Assembly: GCF_004193175.1 (NCBI RefSeq)
Contig: NZ_SAUH01000001.1
Span: forward strand, 5,117,501-5,181,500
Length of the DNA: 64,000 nt
Reading direction: 5' to 3'
From: Streptomyces sp. RFCAC02
Lineage (GTDB): Bacteria > Actinomycetota > Actinomycetes > Streptomycetales > Streptomycetaceae
The translations under genes and the position numbers were made by a program. Below the pieces are notes generated by a model. That model saw only the letters and a program-made list of their open reading frames with translations. It was not told the DNA's origin and did not search any database. Positions 18,399 to 28,806 of the stretch are shown piece by piece (position 1 is the stretch's first letter; each line of letters starts with the position of its first letter).

Positions 18399-19928
18399 TC
18401 AGATGTTGCGGAACGTCTCGATCTGGGCGCCCACCGAGTTCAGGCGTTCGGCCAGGTCCTCGTAGCCGCGGTTGATGACGTAGACGTTGCGCAGGACGGA
18501 CGTGCCCTCCGCCGCCATCATCGCCAGCAGCACCACGACGGCGGGCCGCAGGGCCGGCGGGCACATCATCTCCGCCGCGCGCCACCGCGTCGGCCCTTCC
18601 ACGAGGACCCGGTGCGGGTCGAGGAGCTGGAGCCGGCCGCCGAGGCGGTTCAGGTCGGTCAGGTAGATGGCGCGGTTGTCGTAGACCCAGTCGTGGATCA
18701 GTGTCGATCCGTGGGCCGATGCCGCGATGGCCGCGAAGAACGGGGCATTGTCGATGTTGAGCCCCGGGAACGGCATGGGGTGGATCTTGTCGATCGGCGC
18801 CTCCAGTTTCGAGGGCCGGACCGTCACGTCGGCGAGGCGCGTGCGGCCGTTGTCCGCGCGGTACTCGCGGCCGAGGTCGTAGTCGAGCCCCATGCCCTCC
18901 AGGACGGCGAGTTCGATCTCCAGGAACTCCACCGGCACCCGCCGGACCGTCAGTTCGGACTCGGTGACGACGGCGGCGGCGATCAGGCTCATCGCCTCCA
19001 CCGGGTCCTCGGACGGCGAGTAGTCGACGTCACGGTTGATGTCGGGCACGCCGTGGACGGTCAGCGTGGTGGTGCCGACGCCCTCGATCCGCACGCCGAG
19101 CTGCTCCAGGAAGAAGCACAAGTCCTGGACCATGTAGTTGGACGAGGCGTTGCGGATGACGGTGATGCCGTCGTGGCGCGCGGCGGCGAGGAGCGCGTTC
19201 TCCGTGACGGTGTCCCCGCGCTCGGTCAGCACGATCGGACGCTCGGGGGAGACGCCCCGCGTGACCTGCGCGTGGTACATCCCCTCCGTGGCGGTGACTT
19301 CGAGCCCGAACCGCCGCAGCGCCGTCATGTGCGGCTCGACGGTGCGGGTGCCGAGGTCGCAGCCGCCCGCGTACGGGATCTTGAAGTAGTCCATGCGGTG
19401 GAGCAGCGGGCCGAGGAACATGATGATGCTCCGGGTCCGCAGCGCCGCCTCCTTGTCGATGGCGTCCAGGTCGAGTTCGGCCGGCGGCACGATCTCCAGG
19501 TCGGCGCCGTTGTTGATCCACCGGCTGCGCACGCCGATCGAGCCGAGGACCTCCAGGATGCGGAAGACCTCCTCGATCCTCGCCACCCTGCGCAGCACGG
19601 TGCGGCCGGAGTTGAGCAGGCAGGCGCACAGCAGCGCGACGCAGGCGTTCTTGCTCGTCTTGACGTCGATGCTGCCGTGCAGGCGCCGTCCGCCCACCAC
19701 CCGGAGATGCATCGGGCCGGCGTAGCCGAGCGAGACGATCTCGCTGTCGAGGGCCTCGCCGATGCGCGCGATCATCTCAAGGCTGATGTTCTGATTCCCC
19801 CGCTCGATGCGATTGACCGCGCTCTGGCTGGTGCCGAGCGCTTCGGCGAGCTGGACCTGGGTCCAGCCACGATGCTGACGTGCGTCCCGAATGAGCTGTC
19901 CGATCCGGGCGAGGTAGTCGTCGATCAT
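18399..19928 (-). CDS. MurA-like enolpyruvyl transferase with N-terminal XRE HTH domain
   Basis: The 509-residue protein joins an XRE helix-turn-helix (about residues 8-64, containing WTQVQLAEALGTSQSAVNRI) to a full-length MurA-type fold (about 72-505). MurA transfers enolpyruvate from PEP to UDP-GlcNAc in the first step of peptidoglycan synthesis. Key positions are kept: Lys93-Asn94 in the substrate-binding KTSKNA segment and Cys190 in AGGCDLGTR, equivalent to the fosfomycin-reactive Cys. A canonical MurA has no DNA-binding domain and is ~420-450 residues. The protein may therefore be a regulator using the MurA fold as sensor, an autoregulated paralogue, or both. An inverted repeat lies 13 bases upstream of the start codon. 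Confidence 0.82.
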   Translation of the reverse strand: MIDDYLARIGQLIRDARQHRGWTQVQLAEALGTSQSAVNRIERGNQNISLEMIARIGEALDSEIVSLGYAGPMHLRVVGGRRLHGSIDVKTSKNACVALLCACLLNSGRTVLRRVARIEEVFRILEVLGSIGVRSRWINNGADLEIVPPAELDLDAIDKEAALRTRSIIMFLGPLLHRMDYFKIPYAGGCDLGTRTVEPHMTALRRFGLEVTATEGMYHAQVTRGVSPERPIVLTERGDTVTENALLAAARHDGITVIRNASSNYMVQDLCFFLEQLGVRIEGVGTTTLTVHGVPDINRDVDYSPSEDPVEAMSLIAAAVVTESELTVRRVPVEFLEIELAVLEGMGLDYDLGREYRADNGRTRLADVTVRPSKLEAPIDKIHPMPFPGLNIDNAPFFAAIAASAHGSTLIHDWVYDNRAIYLTDLNRLGGRLQLLDPHRVLVEGPTRWRAAEMMCPPALRPAVVVLLAMMAAEGTSVLRNVYVINRGYEDLAERLNSVGAQIETFRNI

Positions 19929-19940
19929 GTGTCCGAGCCT

Positions 19941-19956
19941 ATCTCACATATGAGAT
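19941..19956 (-). promoter_or_regulatory. Candidate operator upstream of HTH-MurA
   Basis: ATCTCA-CATA-TGAGAT is a 6-bp perfect inverted repeat with a 4-base spacer, placed 13-28 bases before the start codon of the HTH-MurA fusion. It sits where a repressor would block transcription or initiation. Autoregulation is an inference. Confidence 0.5.
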
Positions 19957-20016
19957 GACGCATCAGGTGTTCGACTGTTCGGGTGACGACACGCCGTACG
20001 GGGGTAGAGTTCTCTT

Positions 20017-20026
20017 GTTCTAGAAC
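20017..20026 (+). promoter_or_regulatory. Candidate operator of DUF1648-GntR operon
   Basis: GTTCTAGAAC is a perfect 10-bp palindrome 31 bases before the ATG at 20057. GT...AC symmetrical sites are typical for GntR-family proteins, and a GntR gene is the second gene of this operon. Confidence 0.4.
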
Positions 20027-20056
20027 CACCCGAACAACTCGGCATCCGGGGGATCC

Positions 20057-21046
20057 ATGACGCCGCACGCACGGCGAACAGCCGTCGCCGCCATACCTTT
20101 TGGCCTCGCCGCAGCCCTCTTCGGCGGGTCGTTCGCACTGTTCTCGCCGCGGTTGCCCGACCGCATCGCCACGCATTTCGGCGGCGCGGGCGGCGCGGAC
20201 GGTTACCAGGACCGCTGGGCGTTCCTCGCAGCGGGGCTCGCCATCCTGGTCGGCCTCGGTGCCGCGCTCACCATCATGTGCGCGACCGGCTCGGTCCGCC
20301 GCTCGCCCGCCCAGCGGTGGCTGGCCGCCGGCAGCGCGGCGACGTCCGGCCTCCTGGCGGTCGGGCTCATCGCCGTCCTGCTGGTCAACCGGGACGCGGC
20401 CACCCCGGAGGACGTGCGGCTGCCGCTGTGGTTCCTCGCGGTCATGGCAGCGGCCGCCGCCCTGCTCGGCCTCATCGGCTGGTGGGCGGCGGGACCCGAC
20501 GCGCCGGCCGACGGCGTGGCGGACGGCGCGGGCGGGACGCGTGCCCTGCGGCTGATGCCCGGGGAGTCCGCGGCGTGGAGCCGGCAGGTCGGTTCCGTCT
20601 CCCTGCTGGTCACAGCCGGGGTCTGCGCCGTCGTGGCGGTGGTCCTGTTCGCCCTCGGCCCGTGGGGGAGCGGCCTGACGCTGCTCCTGGCGGCCGTGGT
20701 CTGCGGAGCGTTCGGGAGCCTGCGCGTCACCGTGGACGGGCGCGGCCTCACCGTCGGATCGGCGCTGGTGCCCCGCCCGCGCATGACCGTCCCGCTGGAG
20801 CGCATCACCGCCGCGACACGCCGGGACATCCGGCCGCTCGCCGACTTCGGCGGCTGGGGCTACCGCATACGGCCGGGCGCCTCCGGCCTCGTCCTGCGGT
20901 CGGGCGACGCCCTGTCCCTGCGGCTGCGCAACGGCCGCGAGTTCGTCGTCACGGTCGACGACGCCGCGACGGCCGCCGCCCTCATCGGCGGCCTCATCGA
21001 CCGGCGCCGGAAGGCCACCCCCGGCACGGGCGGGACGGACGCCTGA
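20057..21046 (+). CDS. DUF1648-type membrane protein
   Basis: The 329-residue protein begins with a DUF1648 segment: first helix FGLAAALFGGSFALFSPRLP followed by DRIATHFGGAGGADGYQDRW, the family's P-x-x-x-x-x-H-F-x-x-x-G-x-x-D signature. Five to six transmembrane segments follow up to about residue 230, and the C-terminus is a soluble ~90-residue beta domain (a PH-like fold is possible). DUF1648 proteins (SdpI-related) are often encoded with small transcription regulators. It is followed after one base by a GntR gene, so the two form an operon, probably autoregulated. Confidence 0.78.
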   Translation: MTPHARRTAVAAIPFGLAAALFGGSFALFSPRLPDRIATHFGGAGGADGYQDRWAFLAAGLAILVGLGAALTIMCATGSVRRSPAQRWLAAGSAATSGLLAVGLIAVLLVNRDAATPEDVRLPLWFLAVMAAAAALLGLIGWWAAGPDAPADGVADGAGGTRALRLMPGESAAWSRQVGSVSLLVTAGVCAVVAVVLFALGPWGSGLTLLLAAVVCGAFGSLRVTVDGRGLTVGSALVPRPRMTVPLERITAATRRDIRPLADFGGWGYRIRPGASGLVLRSGDALSLRLRNGREFVVTVDDAATAAALIGGLIDRRRKATPGTGGTDA

Positions 21047-21047
21047 C

Positions 21048-21434
21048 GTGCTCTTCCGCATCCAGCACGACTCGCCCGTGCCCCTGGGCGACCAGATCGC
21101 CGCCTGTGTGCGCGGCGCCATAGCGGACGGCACGGCGGCCCCCGGCGAACGGCTCCCGCCGGCACGCGGTCTGGCCGCCTCCCTCGGCGTCAACATGCAC
21201 ACGGTCCTGCGCGGCTACGGGCAGCTGCGCGACGAGGGCCTGATCGAGCTGCGCCGCGGCCGGGGCGCGGTGGTGACGGCGGACGGCGCCGCGCGCTCGC
21301 GCGCCGGGCTCCTCACGGCCCTCGGCTCGGTCGTCGCGGAGGCGAGGCGACTCGGCATGGCGGACGACGACATCCTGACGCTCGTCAGGTCCGCGCTCGG
21401 CGGCGGCAGGCCGACCGGCGAGGGCACGGCCTGA
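21048..21434 (+). CDS. GntR-family regulator, YtrA-type short form
   Basis: A 128-residue protein with a winged-helix GntR domain: VPLGDQIAACVRGAIADG, then LPPARGLAASLGVNMHTVLR and an effector-less C-terminal tail of ~50 residues, as in the YtrA subfamily. Such proteins usually repress their own operon and respond to cell-envelope stress. The start is GTG at 21048, directly after the stop of the DUF1648 gene. Confidence 0.82.
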   Translation: MLFRIQHDSPVPLGDQIAACVRGAIADGTAAPGERLPPARGLAASLGVNMHTVLRGYGQLRDEGLIELRRGRGAVVTADGAARSRAGLLTALGSVVAEARRLGMADDDILTLVRSALGGGRPTGEGTA

Positions 21435-21953
21435 CGTCCGTCCGGCCAGGTCGGACGCGGTGCGTCGCGAGACGCCGGGTCACGGCTCCCAGCCGCCATG
21501 TGCGTGCGAAGCGCTCTTCGGGACAGCGGCGCGTCGTCGTGTCGTCCGGTACCCCTCGACGGACGAGCCGGCCGCGCGGAGACGTCACTGGCCGGTGCTC
21601 GCGGCGGCCCGTCCGGCGCCCTGCCCCGGACGGCCCGTTCGCCGGTCCCGTGGAACCGCCGGCCGCGGCATGCGCCGTACGCCCTCCGTCCCGGGCGGAG
21701 GGACGCCCGGTGCCCGGATCGGTCCGCTCGGCCGTGGGGAGCGGCTGCTGCTGGACCCGCCGGTCGGCCGGGGCGTCACGCGCCTTCCGTGGTCCCGGCC
21801 CCGAGCGGCGGAGTCACGCCCGCCTCGGCCCGGCCGCCGCCGCCCGGCCGTGGCGGGGGGCTGGCCCGCCGAACGTCGGCCGGCGCGTCCTCACGCCGGC
21901 CTTCGCGCGGGCGCGTGGCGGCGCGGGGCCGTTCCGCCCCGACTGCCCCGCCG
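21435..21953. other. Intergenic stretch without recognisable gene; possible decayed element
   Basis: The 519 bases between the GntR gene and the sortase gene hold no convincing coding region. The long open frames here are GC-skew artefacts without ribosome-binding sites. A 20-base block at 21450-21469 is identical to part of the miniature element at 46458-46621, so a decayed copy may lie here. Confidence 0.45.
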
Positions 21954-22559
21954 TCACCCGGGCCGCCGCACCAGCTCCCCGTAGAGCACGAGGTTCCGCG
22001 TGTAGCGGCCCGCCTCCCGGTCGTACGTCCCGGTGCAGGTGATGAGCGCCAGCCGGTGCGGCCCCGACGCGTCGAACAGGTCGTCCGGCAGGCCGTCCCA
22101 CGCGTACGTGCGCCGCGCCGTGATCCGGTACGTGTGGTCACGGCCGTCCGCCGCCGTGACCCGCACCTCGTCGCCCGGCGCCATGCCGGCCAGCGCGGCG
22201 AACGCCCCCGGGTTCCCCGCGCGGTCGTCCACGTGCCCGGCGACCAGCACCGTGCCCCTCGCCGCGCCCGGCCGGGCGCCGCCCTCCCACCAGCCGAGTC
22301 CGTCCGCCGCCTCCGGCGGCCGCAGCGCCCCGTCGGCCCCGGCCCCGACCGGCAGGACGGGCACCGCCGCACGCCCCGGCAGCGCGAACCGCCGGGGCAC
22401 CTCACCCGCGCCCTGCCCCGGCACGGCGGAGGGGGCGGCCGCCGGCGGCCGCCCCAAGTCGCGCGGCGTGTCCGGCACGGCGGACGGCGGCGCCGTCGCA
22501 CCGAACACCAGCAGGCACACGCCCGCCGCCGTCAGCGCCCCCGCCGGTACGCGCCGCAC
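21954..22559 (-). CDS. Class F sortase
   Basis: A 201-residue protein with an N-terminal hydrophobic segment and the class F sortase triad: His in VLVAGHVDDR, Cys in ALITCTGTYD and Arg in RYTRNLVLYG. Class F sortases are membrane-anchored transpeptidases of actinobacteria whose substrates are poorly known. The start is GTG at 22559. It lies 13 bases after the stop of a DUF4142 surface protein, with which it is surely cotranscribed and which could be a substrate or partner. Confidence 0.85.
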   Translation of the reverse strand: MRRVPAGALTAAGVCLLVFGATAPPSAVPDTPRDLGRPPAAAPSAVPGQGAGEVPRRFALPGRAAVPVLPVGAGADGALRPPEAADGLGWWEGGARPGAARGTVLVAGHVDDRAGNPGAFAALAGMAPGDEVRVTAADGRDHTYRITARRTYAWDGLPDDLFDASGPHRLALITCTGTYDREAGRYTRNLVLYGELVRRPG

Positions 22560-22572
22560 GCCGCGCCGCCGC

Positions 22573-23304
22573 TCAGTGCCGCGCGGTCCGGCGGTGGAGC
22601 AGCCAGGCCGTGCCGCCCGCCGCCGTCAGCAGGACGCCGCCGGACAGCGCGGCCGGCCCGGCCCACCCGTCGCCGCCCGCCGCCGCCGCGGCCGTGCCGT
22701 GACCGGCCGGCACGTGCGCCGGGTCGCCGCTCGCCGCGGAGTCGGCCCCGTCGTGGTGCCCGGCCCCGGACGCGCCGTCGTCCGACTCGTGGCAGGTGCC
22801 GCCCTCCACCATCGCGAGGTGCTCGGCGACGATCGGCCGCGCGGCCTCGGCGGCGGCCTTCACGTCCGGGTCGGAGCCGTCGGCCAGCTCCTGGTCGATC
22901 AGCGCGAGGGTGTCCTCGTGCGCGGCCTCCTGCGTCGTCAGCCACGCCTTGTCGTAGTCCTCGGTGCCGGCCTTGGCCTGCACCTCGGCGAGCTGCTGCT
23001 GCGCCTCCTCGGTCGGGGCGTCGGGCAGCTCGACACCGAGGCGTTCCGCGAGGCCGGTGAGGCTCTCGTCGAGGTCCGTGTGGTCGGTGACGAGCCGCTC
23101 GCCGAGGTGGCGGACGCACTCGGTCGTCGCGTTCTCCCCGGCGTCCTCACCGGCGGCTATCTCGGCCAGGTTCCCCTGGTGGGCTGCGGTCATGAAGGCC
23201 GTGTCCTGGTCGGACAGCGTGCCGTCCGCGCGGGCCAGCCCGGCCGGCGCGCCGATGAGGCAGATGGTGGCGAGCGCGGTCGCGGCCACTCGGGTACGGG
23301 TCAT
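22573..23304 (-). CDS. DUF4142 secreted protein with C-terminal membrane anchor
   Basis: The 243-residue protein has a signal peptide (hydrophobic core ATALATICLIGAPAGLARA) and a DUF4142 helical domain starting SDQDTAFMTAAHQGNLAEI. The C-terminus has a 20-residue hydrophobic helix followed by LLHRRTARH, the shape of a cell-wall sorting signal but without an LPxTG motif before it (the preceding region is Ala/Gly/His-rich). DUF4142 proteins are extracytoplasmic and ferritin-like in helix layout. The chosen start is ATG 23304, six bases after GGAG; a GTG one codon earlier is closer. Confidence 0.75.
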   Translation of the reverse strand: MTRTRVAATALATICLIGAPAGLARADGTLSDQDTAFMTAAHQGNLAEIAAGEDAGENATTECVRHLGERLVTDHTDLDESLTGLAERLGVELPDAPTEEAQQQLAEVQAKAGTEDYDKAWLTTQEAAHEDTLALIDQELADGSDPDVKAAAEAARPIVAEHLAMVEGGTCHESDDGASGAGHHDGADSAASGDPAHVPAGHGTAAAAAGGDGWAGPAALSGGVLLTAAGGTAWLLHRRTARH

Positions 23305-23505
23305 CACTCACTCCGTTCGTCCTGCGCGAGATGCGCGGTTCCCCGTGGCAACCCTGGACGCCCGAACGGCCCAACGCCCGCCGGACTCCGCCATTCGGGC
23401 GACGCCGCCGAGGTCCCGCGCACGCCGCCCGCGGGGGCGTCAAACGGCCCGCGACGGTGAAAAACCCGTTTACGGGGTGGGCCGTTCGGGCGGAGTCTCG
23501 CCGGC

Positions 23506-24502
23506 ATGACCTTCTCGATCCTCGGCCACGACCCCGCCACCGGCCTGACCGGCGTCGCGGTGGCGAGCTGTGTCCTTTCGATCGGGGCACGCGTGCCGGC
23601 CGTGCGGCCCGGAGTGGGCGTCGCCGCCGGGCAGGCCGCCTCGGAGCTGTGGCACCCGGCGGCCGCGCTCGACCTGCTGGAACGCGGCGCGGCGCCCGAC
23701 GCCGCCGTCGCCGCGCTCGCCGCCCTGCCGGACGCGGCGGACCGGCAGTGCGCCGTCATCGACACGGCGGGGCGCGTCGCGGCCTGGACCGGTCCGGCGT
23801 GCGCCGACAGCGCGGGGCACCGACTGGGCGAGCACGTCTCCGTCCAGGGCAACACGCTCGCCGGTCCCGGTGTCGTCGCCGCCCTCATGGACGGCTGGGA
23901 CGCCGCCGCCGGCCGGCCGCTGCCGGAACGGCTCCTCGCCGCGCTCACCGCCGGTGACGCCGCCGGCGGCGACCGGCGCGGCCGGCGCGGCCGGCAGTCC
24001 GCCGCGCTGCGGGTGACGGGCGACGACGAACCGGTCGACCTGCGCGTGGACGACTCCCGCGCACCCGTCGCTGACCCAGGGTCTGTCCGGCGGGTCTTGC
24101 CTGTCTCGCGACGCCGGCTACGGCACCTCGCTGCGTTGCCGTATCGCGCGAATACGACGGGTATGAGCTGCGATCCGGCGCCTTGCGATGCACCGCATCC
24201 GGCGCCGCGAGCCCGCGCCAAGACCCGCCGGACAGACCCTGGCGCGGCTCCTCGACGTGGACCGCGCCCATCGTCACCTGCGCGACGCCATGACGCTGCA
24301 CCGCGCCGCCGTCCCGCCGGCCCACGCCGCCGCCGGCCACATGCTGCGCGCCGCCGCGCTCGCCCCCGACGACGACCTCATCGCGCACTGGGGTCCCGGG
24401 GTCGTCGGCGACCCCGCCGCGCTCCCCCCGGACCTCCGCGAGCTGGCCGGTTCCCTCGCGGCCCGGGTGCCGTGGGTCGCCGGCCTCCCGGCCCGGGGCT
24501 GA
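23506..24502 (+). pseudogene. DUF1028 family protein, interrupted by a miniature element
   Basis: The first 190 codons encode a typical DUF1028 protein (start [52 protein letters not shown]). The expected continuation [18 protein letters not shown] appears in another frame from 24239, ending at 24502. Between them sits a 163-bp element with perfect terminal repeats; deleting 163 bases restores one frame of about 277 codons. As it stands, the frame reads through the element and gives an altered C-terminus. DUF1028 proteins belong to the Ntn-hydrolase superfamily, function uncertain. Confidence 0.82.
24078..24240. mobile_element. MITE-like element, copy 1, inside DUF1028
   Basis: 163 bp bounded by perfect 22-bp terminal inverted repeats (24078-24099 and 24219-24240; outer bases AGGGTCTGTCC). 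It encodes no transposase. The interior is homologous, in reverse orientation, to the element at 46458-46621. The ends resemble those of Streptomyces IS5-like elements, but the parent IS cannot be named from here. A target duplication is not evident. Confidence 0.85.
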
Positions 24503-24512
24503 CGGAGCGCCG

Positions 24513-25028
24513 TCAGGCGATCCGCTTGTGGAAGAACGAGCAGTCCCGCAGGACGCCCGACGGGTCGGCCGCGTAGGCGGGGACGACACCGTGCCGGGTC
24601 CAGCCCGCGCCGGCGTAGAGCCGTTCCGCCGGGCTGTCCGTCTCGGTGTCCAGCAGGAGCAGGGTCCGCCCCTCGGCCACCGCCGCGTCCTCGGCCGCCG
24701 CCAGCAGCGCGCGGCCGAGCCCCCGGCCCCGTGCCGCCGGCCGCACCATCAGCTTCACGATCTCGGCGCGGTGCCGGCCGTTCGGTTTCGGGCTGCGTTC
24801 CAGGCCCACCGTCCCGTCCACGGCGCCGCCGGCGCCGCGGGCGACCCACACCGTGAGCGTGCCGTCGGCCACCGCCGCGCCCCGCGACCGCCACCAGGCG
24901 GCGGCCTCGTCCCGGCCGAACGGCGTCACGAAGCCGAGGGACGCGCCCTGCGCGACGACCTCGGCGAACAGGCCGGCGAGCCCGTCCACGGCCGCCGCGA
25001 ACCCCGCCCCGTCCAGCCGCTCGATCAC
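24513..25028 (-). CDS. GNAT-family acetyltransferase
   Basis: The 171-residue protein has the GNAT acetyl-CoA-binding core: [20 protein letters not shown] (motif A, R-x-x-G-x-G/A), followed by [20 protein letters not shown] and [11 protein letters not shown]. It starts with GTG at 25028 inside the stop codon of the preceding XRE-cupin gene (GTGA overlap), so the two genes were coupled. The cupin gene upstream is frameshifted in this sequence, which could affect coupling if real. The substrate is unknown. Confidence 0.8.
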   Translation of the reverse strand: MIERLDGAGFAAAVDGLAGLFAEVVAQGASLGFVTPFGRDEAAAWWRSRGAAVADGTLTVWVARGAGGAVDGTVGLERSPKPNGRHRAEIVKLMVRPAARGRGLGRALLAAAEDAAVAEGRTLLLLDTETDSPAERLYAGAGWTRHGVVPAYAADPSGVLRDCSFFHKRIA

Positions 25029-25590
25029 GGCAGCACCACCACGACGGCGTACCGCGCGGCGTCCGGGCCCGGGCATCTGAAGCGGGATGCCCCCAGAGCC
25101 GGAAGCGCAGGCAGTCGCCGGCGGAGAGGGCGTACGCCTCGCCGTCCACCGTGACCTCGAGCGATCCGTCGAGCAGCCAGATGTGCTGCTCCACCCCCGG
25201 GACGGGCGGTGCCTCGTAGGAGATGTCGGCGCCGGCGCGCAGCGTGCCCTCGACGACCTCGCCGCGCAGTCCCGGATGCGGTGCCGACACGGCGCGCCGT
25301 ACGAAGCCGGACGCGTCGTCCCGCCACACCGGCTGCCGCGCCGCGGGTACGAGCTGCGGCGGGCGCGGTTCGACCTCGGCGAGGAGGCGGGACATGGTCC
25401 GCCCGTACGCCGAGCAGAGCCGGCCGAGCAGCGCGGCGGTCGGGCTGATCTCGCCGCGTTCCAGGCGCGAGAGGGTCGACCGGCTCACGCCGGTGCGGCC
25501 GGACAGCTCGTCGAGGGACCACCCGAACTCGCCGCGCAGTTCGGCGAGCCGTCCCGCGAGCCGTGTCTCGATCTCCGTGCTGCTTCCCAT
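25025..25590 (-). pseudogene. XRE-cupin transcription regulator, frameshifted in a C5/G5 run
   Basis: The 5' part encodes an XRE domain (LSLDELSGRTGV-like segment DELSGRTGVSRSTLSRLER) and then a cupin (GVEQHIWLLDGSLEVTVDG, YALSAGDCLRFRLWG). The expected end, [20 protein letters not shown] and a stop overlapping the GNAT start, is in another frame. One added base in the run at 25090-25094 joins both parts into a normal 188-residue protein. This may be a sequencing error or a genuine frameshift. XRE-cupin proteins typically regulate neighbouring metabolic genes; here the coupled acetyltransferase is the likely target. Confidence 0.8.
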
Positions 25591-25675
25591 GACGGAGAGG
25601 ATATCCCGGATCCGGGACGTGGCTGGTCGTCCGGGCGCGGGTGGGCGGCGTGCCGCGGCCGTGGGGATGTACTAG

Positions 25676-28545
<2,870 letters not shown>

Positions 28546-28625
28546 CGGAATGGGCGCGATAAACGGAACAAACGCATGACGCCACAGAGATGAAAGGCGT
28601 CAGGAGTTGTCCCTGATGCGCACGA

Positions 28626-28656
28626 CGGGCCGCCCGCGATCACCGCGGGCGGCCCG
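28626..28656 (+). terminator. Terminator of acnA
   Basis: A perfect 13-bp stem (CGGGCCGCCCGCG / CGCGGGCGGCCCG) with a 5-base loop, 80 bases after the aconitase stop, followed by TTCC. Confidence 0.7.
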
Positions 28657-28732
28657 TTCCGTGTGTCCGGCGCGTATCGACCCGGAATCGTCATCACTTC
28701 CGCCCCGAAGGCCTTCTTCCGCACCCGGGAGA

Positions 28733-28748
28733 AGTGGACTATACCTGT
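28733..28748 (+). promoter_or_regulatory. Candidate DasR responsive element upstream of ngcE
   Basis: AGTGGACTATACCTGT matches the DasR consensus A(G/C)TGGTCTAGACCA(G/C)T at 13 of 16 positions and is 58 bases before the ngcE start. DasR is the GlcNAc-responsive repressor of chitin and aminosugar genes, which fits the operon. Confidence 0.5.
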
Positions 28749-28806
28749 CGGCATTCAGGCCGGACGCCACCGCGCCCGGCCCGCCAGAGGCGAGGGGACG
28801 TGAAGG

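Noticed and set aside
18612..19958. Plus-strand open frame of 448 codons opposite HTH-MurA
   Set aside because: Antisense artefact of third-position GC; the minus strand encodes a clear MurA-like protein.
21498..23060. Plus-strand open frame of 520 codons across the sortase/DUF4142 region
   Set aside because: Arg/Pro/Gly-rich shadow of the minus-strand genes, no ribosome-binding site, no family pattern.
24188..24502. Independent small gene of 104 codons
   Set aside because: Its start lies inside the mobile element and its body is the missing end of the DUF1028 protein.
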